Of a stretch of 33,363 bases of DNA, positions 1-9,799 are shown piece by piece. The notes under the pieces were generated by a model, which searched no databases, had not been told where the DNA came from, and saw only the letters and a list, made by a program, of their open reading frames with translations. Source of the stretch: Gemmatimonas sp. (lineage in GTDB: Bacteria > Gemmatimonadota > Gemmatimonadetes > Gemmatimonadales > Gemmatimonadaceae); the NCBI GenBank assembly GCA_025361705.1, contig JANYJW010000015.1, forward strand, positions 1 to 33,363, in the 5' to 3' direction. Positions within the stretch are counted from its first letter, which is position 1. Each line of letters starts with the position of its first letter. The position numbers were made by a program, and so were the translations under genes.

Positions 1-438
1 GCGGTCGAACTGCTCGCTCACGAAGTGCACCGTGGCGCCCGAGACACGCGCGCCGGCGGCCAGCACGGCCTCGTGCACGCGATGCCCGTACATGCCATGG
101 CCGCCAAAGGCGGGGAGCAGGGCGGGGTGGACGTTGAGCATGCGCCCGACGAAACGGCGCACGACGGCGGCGGGCACCAGCCGCAGGTAGCCGGCCAGCA
201 CCACGAGGTCGGCCTCGTGGTCGGTGAGCAGCTGGTCGAGTGCGCCCTCCGGCGCAGTGCGCGGCAGGTGCACGGCGGCGATGCCGTGGCCGCGTGCCCG
301 ATCCAGCGCGCGCGCCTCGGTGCGGTCGCTCACCACGAGAACGACCGTCGCCGGCGCGCCGGTGCCCAGCGCCTCCAGGTGCTGCAGGAGCGCCTGCAGG
401 TTGCTGCCACCGCCCGACGCCAACACCGCGATGCGCAT
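1..438 (-). CDS. purN: Phosphoribosylglycinamide formyltransferase, 3' end outside window
   Basis: Transfers a formyl group from 10-formyl-THF to GAR, the third step of cytosolic purine synthesis. The reverse-strand reading starts MRIAVLASGGGSNLQALLQ, the glycine-rich phosphate-binding loop of PurN. It continues with a NVHPALLPAF segment carrying the family's catalytic Asn and His, then a GMYGHRVHEAVLAAG stretch and SGATVHFV. The catalytic Asp lies beyond the window edge, so about 146 of some 190-210 residues are visible. The ATG at 438-436 lies 4 bp after the gmhB stop, so it is the last visible gene of the valS-selA-gmhB unit. No frameshift is seen. The family call is secure; completeness cannot be judged. 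Confidence 0.93.
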   Translation of the reverse strand, partial: MRIAVLASGGGSNLQALLQHLEALGTGAPATVVLVVSDRTEARALDRARGHGIAAVHLPRTAPEGALDQLLTDHEADLVVLAGYLRLVPAAVVRRFVGRMLNVHPALLPAFGGHGMYGHRVHEAVLAAGARVSGATVHFVSEQFDR

Positions 439-442
439 CAGG

Positions 443-1122
443 TCAGGGCTCCGGCGTGTGCGGAATGTCGAGCACGATGGCCGCTGCCTCGGCAAGCGAC
501 GACGCCAGACGAAACCCTTCGGCGAGCGCGCGCTCGACGTCTTCGGCTGTGGTCTCGGGCGACGGCACCAGGATGCCCTGTGCGCCATACGCCTTTGCCG
601 GCAGCAGGTCGCGCAGCCGATCGCCGATGAAGAACGACGCGCCGGCGTCCACCTGATGTTCCACGATGGCCTGTTCAAACAACGCGATGCCCGGCTTGCG
701 GCATTCGCAGGGGCCGGTGATGTCCGGGTGGTGCGGGCAATGGTAGTGGTCGTCGATGAACGCGGCGGACTCTTCGAGCAAGTCGTCGATGCGTGCGCGC
801 ACCGTGCGGTAGTCCGCTTCGCTGAGGAAGCCGCGCGCGATCCCCGACTGGTTGGTGACCATGAGCACCGGCATGAGCGCGTAGTTGAACCGGCGCACCG
901 CGTTGGCCGCGTGCGGCACGAGGGCAACGTCGCGCGGGTCGCGGAGGTAATGTCGGTCGACGATGACCGTGCCGTCGCGGTCGAGGAAGACCGCGCGGCG
1001 CACCAGCGCCTTGCTTGTGCGGCGCGTGGCCGGCGTCTGGTGCTCCGCCGGGTCGTGGGCCGGCATGTCGTGCGCGGGCGCGTCGTGTGTCGGCGTCGCG
1101 TGGGGCAGGGCGTCGTCCGTCG

Positions 1123-1126
<4 letters not shown>
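443..1126 (-). CDS. gmhB: D-glycero-D-manno-heptose-1,7-bisphosphate 7-phosphatase (HAD family)
   Basis: Dephosphorylates heptose bisphosphate in the ADP-heptose pathway for LPS inner core. HAD motif I is FLDRDGTV at about residues 47-54. The family's zinc loop is visible as CPHHPDITGPCECRKPG, with Cys-His and Cys-x-Cys ligands, and a GDRLRDLLPA motif near the C-terminus supplies the acidic Mg site. I chose the GTG at 1126 because it overlaps the selA stop as GTGA; the frame is open far upstream (to 1699) but only as an antisense-like shadow of selA. The protein is 227 aa, longer than the roughly 190 aa of E. coli GmhB. The excess is an N-terminal tail of about 40 residues with repeated PAHD/HDAP-like His-Asp-Pro-Ala units, probably disordered. 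A later in-frame Met would remove part of it. Confidence 0.88.
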
Positions 1127-2480
<1,354 letters not shown>

Positions 2481-2484
<4 letters not shown>

Positions 2485-3890
2485 CGAGGGGGCGGTGTGG
2501 CCGGCGGGACCGGCTTGGAAGGCACTGGTTGCGTTGGCGACGCACCCGCCGGCTTCACGGGCGGCGTCGCACCGGCCTTGCCGGGCGCTCCGGTCGGAGG
2601 CGCGGCCCCCTTGGGCGCTGCGGCATCGTCCTTCTTCTTCTCCACCGGCTTGGCACGCGAAAAGGTGCGTTCGCTGGTGCGCACCAACCGTGAGGCGCTC
2701 ATCACGTCGCGCGTCGTGATGCGATAGTTGCCCGGCGGCAGCGGACTTTCGAGAACGGCCACGAACTCCGACGTCAGCGGCACGCGGGTCGCCACCGGCG
2801 GGAGCACGCGCGGGACGGTGTCGCGCGCCGCGCGCCGGGCCTCCACGCGCAGGCGTTCAATGGAGTCGCGCTGTGCGACCACCTTCATTGAGTCAGCGCG
2901 CGCACGGGCGCGCTGGCCGGCCACGCTGGTGTCGGCGCGCAGGGCAGAATCCCTGGAGGCCGCATCGCGGGCGCGGTTGAGCGAATCGTACTGCGCCGCC
3001 CTCCCGATGAACCTGACGTTGACGCGGCTCGAGTCGGCGCGGCGCACGTCCACCTGAGTGGGCTGCAGCACGGCGTCGTTGGCCAGCGGGCGGTCGAACG
3101 TGAGGCGCAGCGTCAGCGAGTCCTTGACGTCGACGCCCACGATGCGTGCGCCCAGCGTGTCGTGCACAAACGCGTAGAGGTCGATGCGTGCCGAGTCGAC
3201 GACGCTCACCGTGAGCGAATCCCACAGCTCGCGCGGCTCGATCTTGCCATTGCTGTTGGCGTCGAGGTGCGCGCGCAGGACGTACGCACCCGGCGGCAGG
3301 AAGGGCAGGGTGTAGCGTCCCATCGAGTCGGCGCGCGCAATCCACCGGAACGTGGTGTCGGTGCCGATGCGCGCATCGATGAGCGCGCCCGACGCCGGGC
3401 GCACCGTGAGCCAGTCGAACACCGCGCCCTGGATGCGGCCACGCGGAATGACGGCGCCGGTGCTGAACACGAACGTGCGGCCCCGCGTCGTGGCGTTGCC
3501 GGTGAGGTCGCTCAACCCGGGCATCACGGTCAGTGCATACGCGGTGTTGGCGTGGAGCGCCTTGCGCGGGCGCACCGTGATGGCGTCGCGATGCCAGTCG
3601 ATGCGGGCCGGGCCGTCGGAGGGCGACAGCACCACGATGGCCGAGAGGTCGGCGCCACCGCGCGGCCGTTCGCTCACGACCTCGTTGAACTGCACCGTCA
3701 CGCCCTTGGCCTTCACGCCCGTCGCCCCCGAATCGGGCGTCACCTTCACGATGACGGGTGCGGTGCGGTCGGGCGGGCCGCCTGGCGGCGCGCCGGGCGA
3801 TGCGCAGGCCGCGACATACGCCAGCGCGCACGCCACGGCGCACCGCGCGGCAATCATCGCCGCCAGACTGCGGGGCCGGGACGAGCTCAC
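2481..3890 (-). CDS. Ig-like (SbsA/Big_5-type) domain lipoprotein
   Basis: Predicted envelope lipoprotein of 469 aa. An N-terminal hydrophobic stretch ends in a lipobox, AYVAAC, followed by a Pro/Gly linker. Residues of about 40-140 resemble the SbsA Ig-like fold, with TAPVIVKVTPDSGATGV and VQFNEVVSE leading to GRTFVFSTG. Next comes a carboxypeptidase-regulatory-like beta domain with a Ca-binding-like DANSNGKIEPRE loop, then an Arg/Ala-rich coiled segment (ARDAASRDSALRAD) and a Pro/Ala/Lys-rich tail. The GTG at 3890 overlaps the valS stop (GTGA); an ATG at 3857 would give a shorter signal peptide and is the main alternative. It sits between valS and selA with overlaps on both sides. Function is unknown; a surface structural or adhesive role is a guess. 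Confidence 0.75.
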
Positions 3891-6637
3891 GCGCCGCCCA
3901 TGGCCTTGATCTTGGCACGCAACAAGTCCACGCGCGCCGACCATTCGGCTTCCTTGGCGCGCTCGGCGTCGATCACCGCCGCAGGCGCCTTGCCGGTGAA
4001 GCCTGGATTGGCGAGACGACCCCGCAGTCCGGTGAGCTGCTTGTCGAGCTGCGACAGCTCCGATGCGAGCTTGCCGCGTTCCTTGGCCACGTCGACGATC
4101 CCCTCCAGCGGGATCACGACTTCGAGGCCGCCGGCGAGCAGCGCATGCGCGGCCGCGCCCGTCGCCCCGTCACCCACCGTCAACTCGGCGCGGCACATGC
4201 GGTGCACGAACGCCGATTCGGCCATCGCGATAGCCGCCGCCGCCGCGTGCCCTGCGAGATGCGCGGTGAGTGGATGCGTGGGCGGCAGCACGTAGTCGTT
4301 GCGAATCTGCCGCACCGCGGTGATCACGTCCTTCACCACTTCAAAGTCGCGCGCGGCATCGGAGTGCACGGGCGCCACGGGCCACGACGCATTGATGATC
4401 CACGTGCCGTCCACGTGCCCGGGCAGCTTCTGCCACATTGTCTCGGTAATGAACGGCATGATGGGGTGCAGCAGCCGCAGGCCCTGGTCGAAGCAGTGCA
4501 CCAGCAACGCGCGCGCCACCTCGCGGTCAGCGCCCGGTTCGGCAAGGCGTGATTTCGACGCCTCCACGTACCAATCGGCGAGGTCGTTCCACAGGAAGCG
4601 GCGTGCCGCCTCGGCGTACGCGTCGAGCCGAAGCCCCTGCTGCCGCATTGCCTCCGGCCATACCCCGTTGGGCGGACGGACCGGGCCGAGGGCCGAGTTG
4701 CAGTCGGCCACCGCGTCGGCGAGCCGGTTCACGATCCAGTGGTCGGCACTGCGGAACGCGGCGCGGTCGAGTGACGCGAGCGGCTGCACCGGCTCGCTCC
4801 CCACTTGCATCAACAGGAAGCGGCCGATGTTCCAGAGCTTGGTGGCAAAGTTGCGTCCCGGAGCAAACGACTTCTCGAGATCTTCGGGGTCGAGCAGCAC
4901 GTCGACGCCCAGTCCCATGCCGGCGATCATCGTCCAGCGCAACGCGTCGGCGCCGTACTTCTCGACGACCTCCAGCGGATCGATGCCGTTGCCGAGCGAC
5001 TTGGACATCTTGCGATGCTGCATGTCGCGCACGGTGCCGTGCAGGTAGACCGTGTGGAACGGTGCCTTTCCGGTGAACTCATAGCCCGCCATGATCATGC
5101 GGGCCACCCAGAAGAAGAGGATCTCCGGCGCCGTGACCAGCACATCCGTCGGGTAGAATCCCTTGAGGTCGCCGCCCGTCTTGTCGGGCCAGCCGAGCGT
5201 GCTGATGGGCCACAGCCACGAGGAGAACCAGGTGTCGAGCACATCCTCGTCCTGCGTCCAGGGCGCGTGGCACTTGGGGCAGTCGGCGCCCGGATCCTCG
5301 CGCAAGGCCGCCTCGTGTCCGCACGTGCAGCGCCAGACCGGAATGCGGTGCCCCCACCAGAGCTGGCGCGAAATGTTCCAGTCGCGGATGCCTTCCATCC
5401 AGTTCACGTACACCGCTTCCCAGCGCTCCGGGACGATGCGCACCGTGCCGGTGCGCACCGCCTCGAGGGCCGGCTTGGCGAGTGGCGCCATCTGCACGAA
5501 CCACTGGTCGCTGAGGCGAGGCTCGACCACCGTGTGGCAGCGGTAGCAGTGCCGCACGGCGTGGTGATGCTGGTCGATCTTGTCGACGAAGCCCTGCGTC
5601 TCGAGCATCTGCACGATCTTCTTGCGCGCGTCGAACCGCTCGAGGCCGCGCAGCGACGCCGGCACGCGGCCGGCGGCATCGGACCCCTCGTCCATGTGGC
5701 CGTCGGGCGTGATGACCACGGGCATCGCGAGGCCCAGGCGCTTGCCGGCCTCGAAGTCGTTGGGATCGTGCGCGGGTGTGAGCTTCACCATTCCCGTGCC
5801 GAACTCCTTGTCGACGAAGGGGTCGGCCACCACCGGGATGCGCACGTTGGCGATGGGGAGCAGCAGCTCGGTGCCGATGAGGTGTGTGTACCGTGCGTCG
5901 TCGGGGTGCACGGCCACGGCCACGTCACCCAGCATCGTCTCGGGGCGCGTGGTGGCGACGGTGATCGAGCGCGTCGGATCGTCGGCCAACGGGTAGCGCA
6001 CGTGGTAGAGCTTGCCGTGCACGTCCTTGAACTCCGCCTCTTCGTCGGAGAGCGACGTGAGGCAGCGCGGGCACCAGTGGATGACGCGGTGGCCGCGGTA
6101 GACGAGGCCCTTTTCGTACAGGCGCACAAAGCACTCGCGCACCGCACGCGACAGGTCGGGCGAAAGCGTGTACGCCGTGCGCCGCCAGTCGGCCGACGCG
6201 CCGATGGCGCGCAGCTGCTGCAGGATGACGCCGCCCGTCTCGTGCACAAAGTCCGCGGTCCGAGCCACGAAGGCGTCGCGCCCCAGGTCGAAGCGCGTCT
6301 TGCCTTCCTGCGCGATGAGTTTTTCCACGACGTTCTGCGTGGCGATGCCGGCGTGGTCGGTGCCCGGCACCCACAGCGCGGCATCGCCCGCCATCCGCCG
6401 CCAGCGGATGATGACGTCCTGCACGGCATTGTTGAGTCCATGGCCGACGTGCAGCACGGCGGTGACGTTTGGCGGCGGCATGACGATCGTGAACGGATCG
6501 CGCGTGCCACCGGCCCGGGTGCTCTGAGCCGCCTCGGCCTGGAAGAGCCCTGCGGCTTCCCACGCCTCGTACAAGGCACGCTCGGTGCCGCCCGCGTCGT
6601 ACTGCGCAGGAATGTCGGAAGAAGTCGGGGTGGTCAT
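3887..6637 (-). CDS. valS: Valyl-tRNA synthetase
   Basis: Class I synthetase charging tRNA-Val, with an editing domain. It is 916 aa, within the usual size. The HIGH-type motif is HVGH at residues 63-66 after MPPPNVTAVL, and KMSKS is at 543-547. The CP1 editing insertion contains TTRPETMLGDVAVAVHP and KLTPAHDPNDFEAG. Cys-rich knuckles are visible in HWCPRCL, HCYRCH and a CTCGH plus CPKCH pair. The C-terminus has the ValRS coiled-coil arm, KLASELSQLDKQLTGLRGRL. The ATG at 6637 gives MTTPTSSDIPAQYD, aligned with the normal N-terminus. It is the first gene of the minus-strand unit, and its stop overlaps the next start. No oddity apart from its downstream partners. Confidence 0.97.
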   Translation of the reverse strand: MTTPTSSDIPAQYDAGGTERALYEAWEAAGLFQAEAAQSTRAGGTRDPFTIVMPPPNVTAVLHVGHGLNNAVQDVIIRWRRMAGDAALWVPGTDHAGIATQNVVEKLIAQEGKTRFDLGRDAFVARTADFVHETGGVILQQLRAIGASADWRRTAYTLSPDLSRAVRECFVRLYEKGLVYRGHRVIHWCPRCLTSLSDEEAEFKDVHGKLYHVRYPLADDPTRSITVATTRPETMLGDVAVAVHPDDARYTHLIGTELLLPIANVRIPVVADPFVDKEFGTGMVKLTPAHDPNDFEAGKRLGLAMPVVITPDGHMDEGSDAAGRVPASLRGLERFDARKKIVQMLETQGFVDKIDQHHHAVRHCYRCHTVVEPRLSDQWFVQMAPLAKPALEAVRTGTVRIVPERWEAVYVNWMEGIRDWNISRQLWWGHRIPVWRCTCGHEAALREDPGADCPKCHAPWTQDEDVLDTWFSSWLWPISTLGWPDKTGGDLKGFYPTDVLVTAPEILFFWVARMIMAGYEFTGKAPFHTVYLHGTVRDMQHRKMSKSLGNGIDPLEVVEKYGADALRWTMIAGMGLGVDVLLDPEDLEKSFAPGRNFATKLWNIGRFLLMQVGSEPVQPLASLDRAAFRSADHWIVNRLADAVADCNSALGPVRPPNGVWPEAMRQQGLRLDAYAEAARRFLWNDLADWYVEASKSRLAEPGADREVARALLVHCFDQGLRLLHPIMPFITETMWQKLPGHVDGTWIINASWPVAPVHSDAARDFEVVKDVITAVRQIRNDYVLPPTHPLTAHLAGHAAAAAIAMAESAFVHRMCRAELTVGDGATGAAAHALLAGGLEVVIPLEGIVDVAKERGKLASELSQLDKQLTGLRGRLANPGFTGKAPAAVIDAERAKEAEWSARVDLLRAKIKAMGGA

Positions 6638-6688
6638 GTGACTCTAAAGATACGGGCGGGCGTGCCTTGCACGGTAGACGGCGGCCGG

Positions 6689-6828
6689 CAGATGGCGGAC
6701 TTCAGCATGGCAGGTTCACGTGGCAGCCTTCAGATGGCAGAGGGCTCGTCGCTGCCGGGTCGAATTCGCCCCTGGAACTCCGTCTGCACGCTCCCATCTG
6801 CCATCCGACGGCTGCCATCTGTCCCGAC
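6689..6828. repeat. Degenerate 7-bp repeat block with imperfect inverted arms (block A)
   Basis: Between valS and the small ORF the sequence breaks into 7-bp units. CAGATGG, CAGCCTT and CAGAGGG run from 6689 to 6744, and their complements, CCATCTG and CCATCCG, run from 6794 to 6821. Arms 6717-6744 and 6794-6821 are inverted repeats with 23 of 28 matches. The spacer is 49 nt, and both arms keep the same 7-bp register. Confidence 0.7.
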
Positions 6829-6839
6829 GTCCATACAAT
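6812..6839 (+). promoter_or_regulatory. Possible sigma70-type promoter for the small ORF and thrS
   Basis: TACAAT at 6834-6839 is a good -10. A CTGCCA at 6812-6817, 16 bp upstream, matches four of six -35 positions and lies inside the inverted arm of repeat block A. The predicted start is about 6846. No better promoter is seen before thrS. Moderate to low support. Confidence 0.35.
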
Positions 6840-6912
6840 CTGCTAAGTTCAGCACATCCAACCGTCACCCGTGCCGGACCTCCGGCCTGGGGGCATCTTC
6901 TGCGTGGTGTCC

Positions 6913-7068
6913 ATGGCCGAACCCCACACCAATCCAACGCCGGTCGCCACGGCGCAGCGGCTCGCTCCGTGGGCCGCCTTTGCCGTCATTCTGCTGGTGG
7001 CGGTCGTGTGCTTCTTCGTCTTCGCCGATCGCGTGCCAAGCCTGCTTCAGGCCCTCGCTGATCGCTGA
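6913..7068 (+). CDS. Small single-pass membrane protein (hypothetical)
   Basis: 51 aa, MAEPHTNPTPVATAQR followed by one hydrophobic segment of about 21 residues (from APWAAFAV to FFVFA) and a short tail ending ALADR. I chose the ATG at 6913 because the upstream extension to 6871 is unlike a protein N-terminus. It lies 32 bp before thrS in the same direction and may share its transcript. No family is recognised. The last codons coincide with a repeated GCTGATC unit, which lowers confidence. It could be a real small membrane protein or a chance reading frame. Confidence 0.45.
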   Translation: MAEPHTNPTPVATAQRLAPWAAFAVILLVAVVCFFVFADRVPSLLQALADR

Positions 7069-7098
7069 TCGCCTTCCGTGCCTTTCTTCCCTGCTCAC
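7057..7098. repeat. Short 7-bp repeat tract before thrS (weak)
   Basis: GCTGATC occurs twice in tandem at 7057-7070, overlapping the end of the small ORF. Pyrimidine-rich heptads such as GCCTTCC and TCTTCCC follow, up to 3 bp before the thrS ATG. It resembles the other blocks in position and phase but is more degenerate. Confidence 0.35.
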
Positions 7099-7100
7099 GA

Positions 7101-9047
7101 ATGTCGTCGATGCTGACCCTGACCCTTCCCGATGGCGCCGTGCGTGAGGTCGCCGCGGGCACCCTGCCCAAGGACGTCGTGGCGTCCATTGGCCCGCGCC
7201 TCCTGCTGGCGGCCGTTGCCGTGTCCGTGGACGGCGAGGTGCAGGACCTCATGACGCCGTTGCGCGCCGGTGGGGCGTTCACCGTCATCACCGACAAGGA
7301 TCCGCGGGCGCTGGCGGTGCTGCGCCACTCGGGGGCGCACGTGCTCGCCACGGCCGTCCGGCGCTTGCGTCCCGATGCCAAGATCGGATTCGGGCCGGCG
7401 ATCGACGATGGCTTCTACTACGACTTCGAAGTCGCGAAGCCCTTCACGCCCGAGGACCTCGAGTCGTTCGAGGCCGAAATGAAGAAGGTGGCCGCCGAGA
7501 AGCTGCCGTTCGTCAGGGCTGAGGTGACACAGGGGCAGGCACAGGTGGTCTTTGCCGATGATCCGCTCAAGCTGGAGCGGCTGGCCGACTTTGCCGGCAC
7601 GGACGAAGTCATCTCGACGTACACCGACGGTGCATTCACCGATTTGTGTCGCGGACCGCACGTGCCCGACACGTCGCACCTCAAGCACTTCAAGCTGCTG
7701 CACACCGCCGGCGCGTACTGGCGCGGCGACGAGAAGCGGCAGATGCTGCAGCGCATCTACGCCACCGCGTTCTTCAAGAAGGAAGAACTCGACGCGCACC
7801 TGCACCGCATCGAGGAGGCGCGGCGTCGCGACCATCGGGTGGTGGGCAAGGCGCTCGAGCTGTTCCAGTTCTTTCCGGTCTCACCGGGCGCGGCATTCTG
7901 GACGCCCCGCGGCACCACGCTGTACAACACCGTCGAGGCCTTTGTGCGCGAGCGGCAGCGCGAGGAGTTCCTCGAGGTCAAGACGCCGCTGCTGTACACC
8001 AAGAAGCTGTGGGAACAATCGGGGCACTGGGGCAAGTACAAGGAGAACATGTTCCTCGTGCTGAACAGCGAGACCGACGATCACGACATGTCGCTCAAGC
8101 CCATGAACTGCCCCTCGCACCACATCCTGTACGCGTCGCACAAGCACTCGTATCGCGAGCTGCCCATCCGGTACGTCACGTTTGACGTGCTGCACCGCAA
8201 CGAGGTGTCGGGCGCGCTGTCGGGGCTGACCCGCGTGCGGCAGTTCGCGCAGGACGACTGCCATGTGTACCTGCGCGAGGACCAGATAGCCGACGAGGTG
8301 AAGTTCCTCATGGACTTCATCCTGGGCTACTACGACACATTTGGGCTCACGGCCAATCTCAAGTTCGCGACGCGCCCCGAGACGCGCATCGGCGCGGACG
8401 ACCTGTGGGATCGCGCCGAGGCGGCCCTGCGCGCCGCGCTCGACGGCACCGGGCGTCCGTACGAGTTGAAGCCGGGCGACGGCGCGTTCTACGGCCCCAA
8501 GATCGACTTCGATGTCACCGATTCCATTGGCCGTCACTGGCAGCTGGGCACCATCCAGCTCGACTACAACGCGCCCGAGCGCTTCGACCTCGAATACGTG
8601 GGCGACGACAACGCGTCGCACCGGCCCGTGGTGATCCATCGCGCGGTGAGCGGATCGTTCGAGCGGTTCATCGCGATTCTCATCGAGCATTTCGCGGGGG
8701 CGTTCCCGGTGTGGCTGGCGCCGGAGCAGGTGCGCGTGCTGCCCATCTCCGACGAACTTGCCGATGTGGCCGCAGCGGTCACGCGGAAGATGAAGGACGC
8801 GGGCATTCGCGCGCAGCTCGTCACGGACGAGTCGCTCAACTACCGCATCCGGCAGGCCGAGGTGATGAAGGTGCCGTACATGGCCGTCATCGGAAAGCGC
8901 GAAGCCGAGGCGGGGACGATTGCGGTGCGTGTGCGCGGCGAGGGGAAGAAGCAGGAGGTGGTGAGCGTGGATGAGTTCATTGCACGGGTCAGCGGCGACA
9001 TCGCGTCGCGCGCGCTGACGCCGTCGAGCGAAGGGCAGGTGGCGTGA
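7101..9047 (+). CDS. thrS: Threonyl-tRNA synthetase
   Basis: Class II synthetase charging tRNA-Thr, 648 aa, full length. An N-terminal TGS-like domain (to about residue 65) precedes the editing domain, which shows HSGAHVLATAVRRL and DLCRGPHVPDTSHLK. The catalytic core has zinc ligands visible as the Cys of MNCPSHHILY, the His of QDDCHVY and the His of VIHRAVSGSFERF. Motif 2 is HRNEVSGALSGLTRVRQF, and AFYGPKIDF is also conserved. The anticodon-binding domain ends the protein (from VRVLPISDEL). Start is ATG 7101 or the second Met at 7110. No Shine-Dalgarno precedes it; the leader is pyrimidine-rich. Its stop overlaps the next gene (GTGA). No T-box-like leader was recognised. Confidence 0.96.
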   Translation: MSSMLTLTLPDGAVREVAAGTLPKDVVASIGPRLLLAAVAVSVDGEVQDLMTPLRAGGAFTVITDKDPRALAVLRHSGAHVLATAVRRLRPDAKIGFGPAIDDGFYYDFEVAKPFTPEDLESFEAEMKKVAAEKLPFVRAEVTQGQAQVVFADDPLKLERLADFAGTDEVISTYTDGAFTDLCRGPHVPDTSHLKHFKLLHTAGAYWRGDEKRQMLQRIYATAFFKKEELDAHLHRIEEARRRDHRVVGKALELFQFFPVSPGAAFWTPRGTTLYNTVEAFVRERQREEFLEVKTPLLYTKKLWEQSGHWGKYKENMFLVLNSETDDHDMSLKPMNCPSHHILYASHKHSYRELPIRYVTFDVLHRNEVSGALSGLTRVRQFAQDDCHVYLREDQIADEVKFLMDFILGYYDTFGLTANLKFATRPETRIGADDLWDRAEAALRAALDGTGRPYELKPGDGAFYGPKIDFDVTDSIGRHWQLGTIQLDYNAPERFDLEYVGDDNASHRPVVIHRAVSGSFERFIAILIEHFAGAFPVWLAPEQVRVLPISDELADVAAAVTRKMKDAGIRAQLVTDESLNYRIRQAEVMKVPYMAVIGKREAEAGTIAVRVRGEGKKQEVVSVDEFIARVSGDIASRALTPSSEGQVA

Positions 9048-9589
9048 TCGGATTGGGCGCCGTCCGCCTGCTGGTGCTGCTCGCGCTCTGCGCGAGCGCG
9101 GCCCATGCGCAGCGCGTGCTGGCGACCGTCGGGGCGCAGGACGGGACGCTGCCCCAGGGGCGACCGGAGCTTCGGTACGAGCGGGTGGGCGCCGAGGTGG
9201 CGGGCGGTACGTATGCTGGCGTCGCGGGCTACTTCATCGGTCGCGGCGTCGGTACGGTGGCGACGTCGATGATGTCGCCGGATCGCGACCGCCTGCGCGA
9301 CCAGATCGTCGATGCGGTGGGCTGGACCGGCGCGGCATTCGCGATCGGCGGCACCGTCTACGCCATCGGCGACATGGGCTCTGAGACCGGGAGCTTCCGC
9401 ACCACCATGGCGGGCGTCGCGGCCGGCGCCACGGTGAGCCTCGCGCTCTCCAAGCTCGTCTTTCAGGGTCGCATTCCCGCGGACGAGGGCTCGGCCAAGC
9501 GCAAGTGGCTCATGGCGACGCTCGAGTGCTCGCTACCGGCCATCGGCGGCACGATTGCGTTCAACTCGTCGCGAAGGTGGCAGCGGTAG
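9044..9589 (+). CDS. Secreted or periplasmic hypothetical protein
   Basis: 181 aa from a GTG overlapping the thrS stop (GTGA). The N-terminus is a classic signal peptide, GAVRLLVLLALCASAAHA followed by QRV, with likely cleavage after AHA. The mature part is Gly/Ala-rich with stretches such as AGGTYAGVAGYFIGRGVG and GVAAGATVSLALSKLVF that could be short glycine-zipper membrane hairpins. The C-terminus is basic (NSSRRWQR). I recognise no family. Coupling to thrS suggests co-translation but gives no functional clue. Confidence 0.65.
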   Translation: MIGLGAVRLLVLLALCASAAHAQRVLATVGAQDGTLPQGRPELRYERVGAEVAGGTYAGVAGYFIGRGVGTVATSMMSPDRDRLRDQIVDAVGWTGAAFAIGGTVYAIGDMGSETGSFRTTMAGVAAGATVSLALSKLVFQGRIPADEGSAKRKWLMATLECSLPAIGGTIAFNSSRRWQR

Positions 9590-9743
9590 CGACGAGCGAC
9601 GGGGCGTCGGATGCGGGTCGCCAGTCGTTGATCGTCGTCGGCGCTGTTCCGCACGGCGCGCGAGGGAAAAGCCTGATAGCTTATGCGGACGGATCACGTG
9701 CAGGTTCACCGTGGTCGGTTGACTGTATTCCGTGATAGGTGCA

Positions 9744-9799
9744 GTGCCGTCTTCCGCCGCAGGTCTCCCGTCCCTCGTCTCCCGTCTCCCGTCTCATAA
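9744..9799. repeat. 7-bp repeat tract abutting the thiolase start codon (block B)
   Basis: CTCCCGT recurs at 9765-9771, 9779-9785 and 9786-9792, with CCCTCGT between the first two and CTCATAA last, directly before ATG 9800. Looser heptads extend back to 9744. The tract fills the Shine-Dalgarno position with pyrimidines. No inverted partner arm was found in this 210-bp gap, where I see nothing else definite. Confidence 0.75.

Noticed and set aside
4805-7147. Open frame of 780 codons on the plus strand
   Set aside because: Antisense of valS; the sequence is His/Arg-rich with no recognisable fold and runs through the repeat block.
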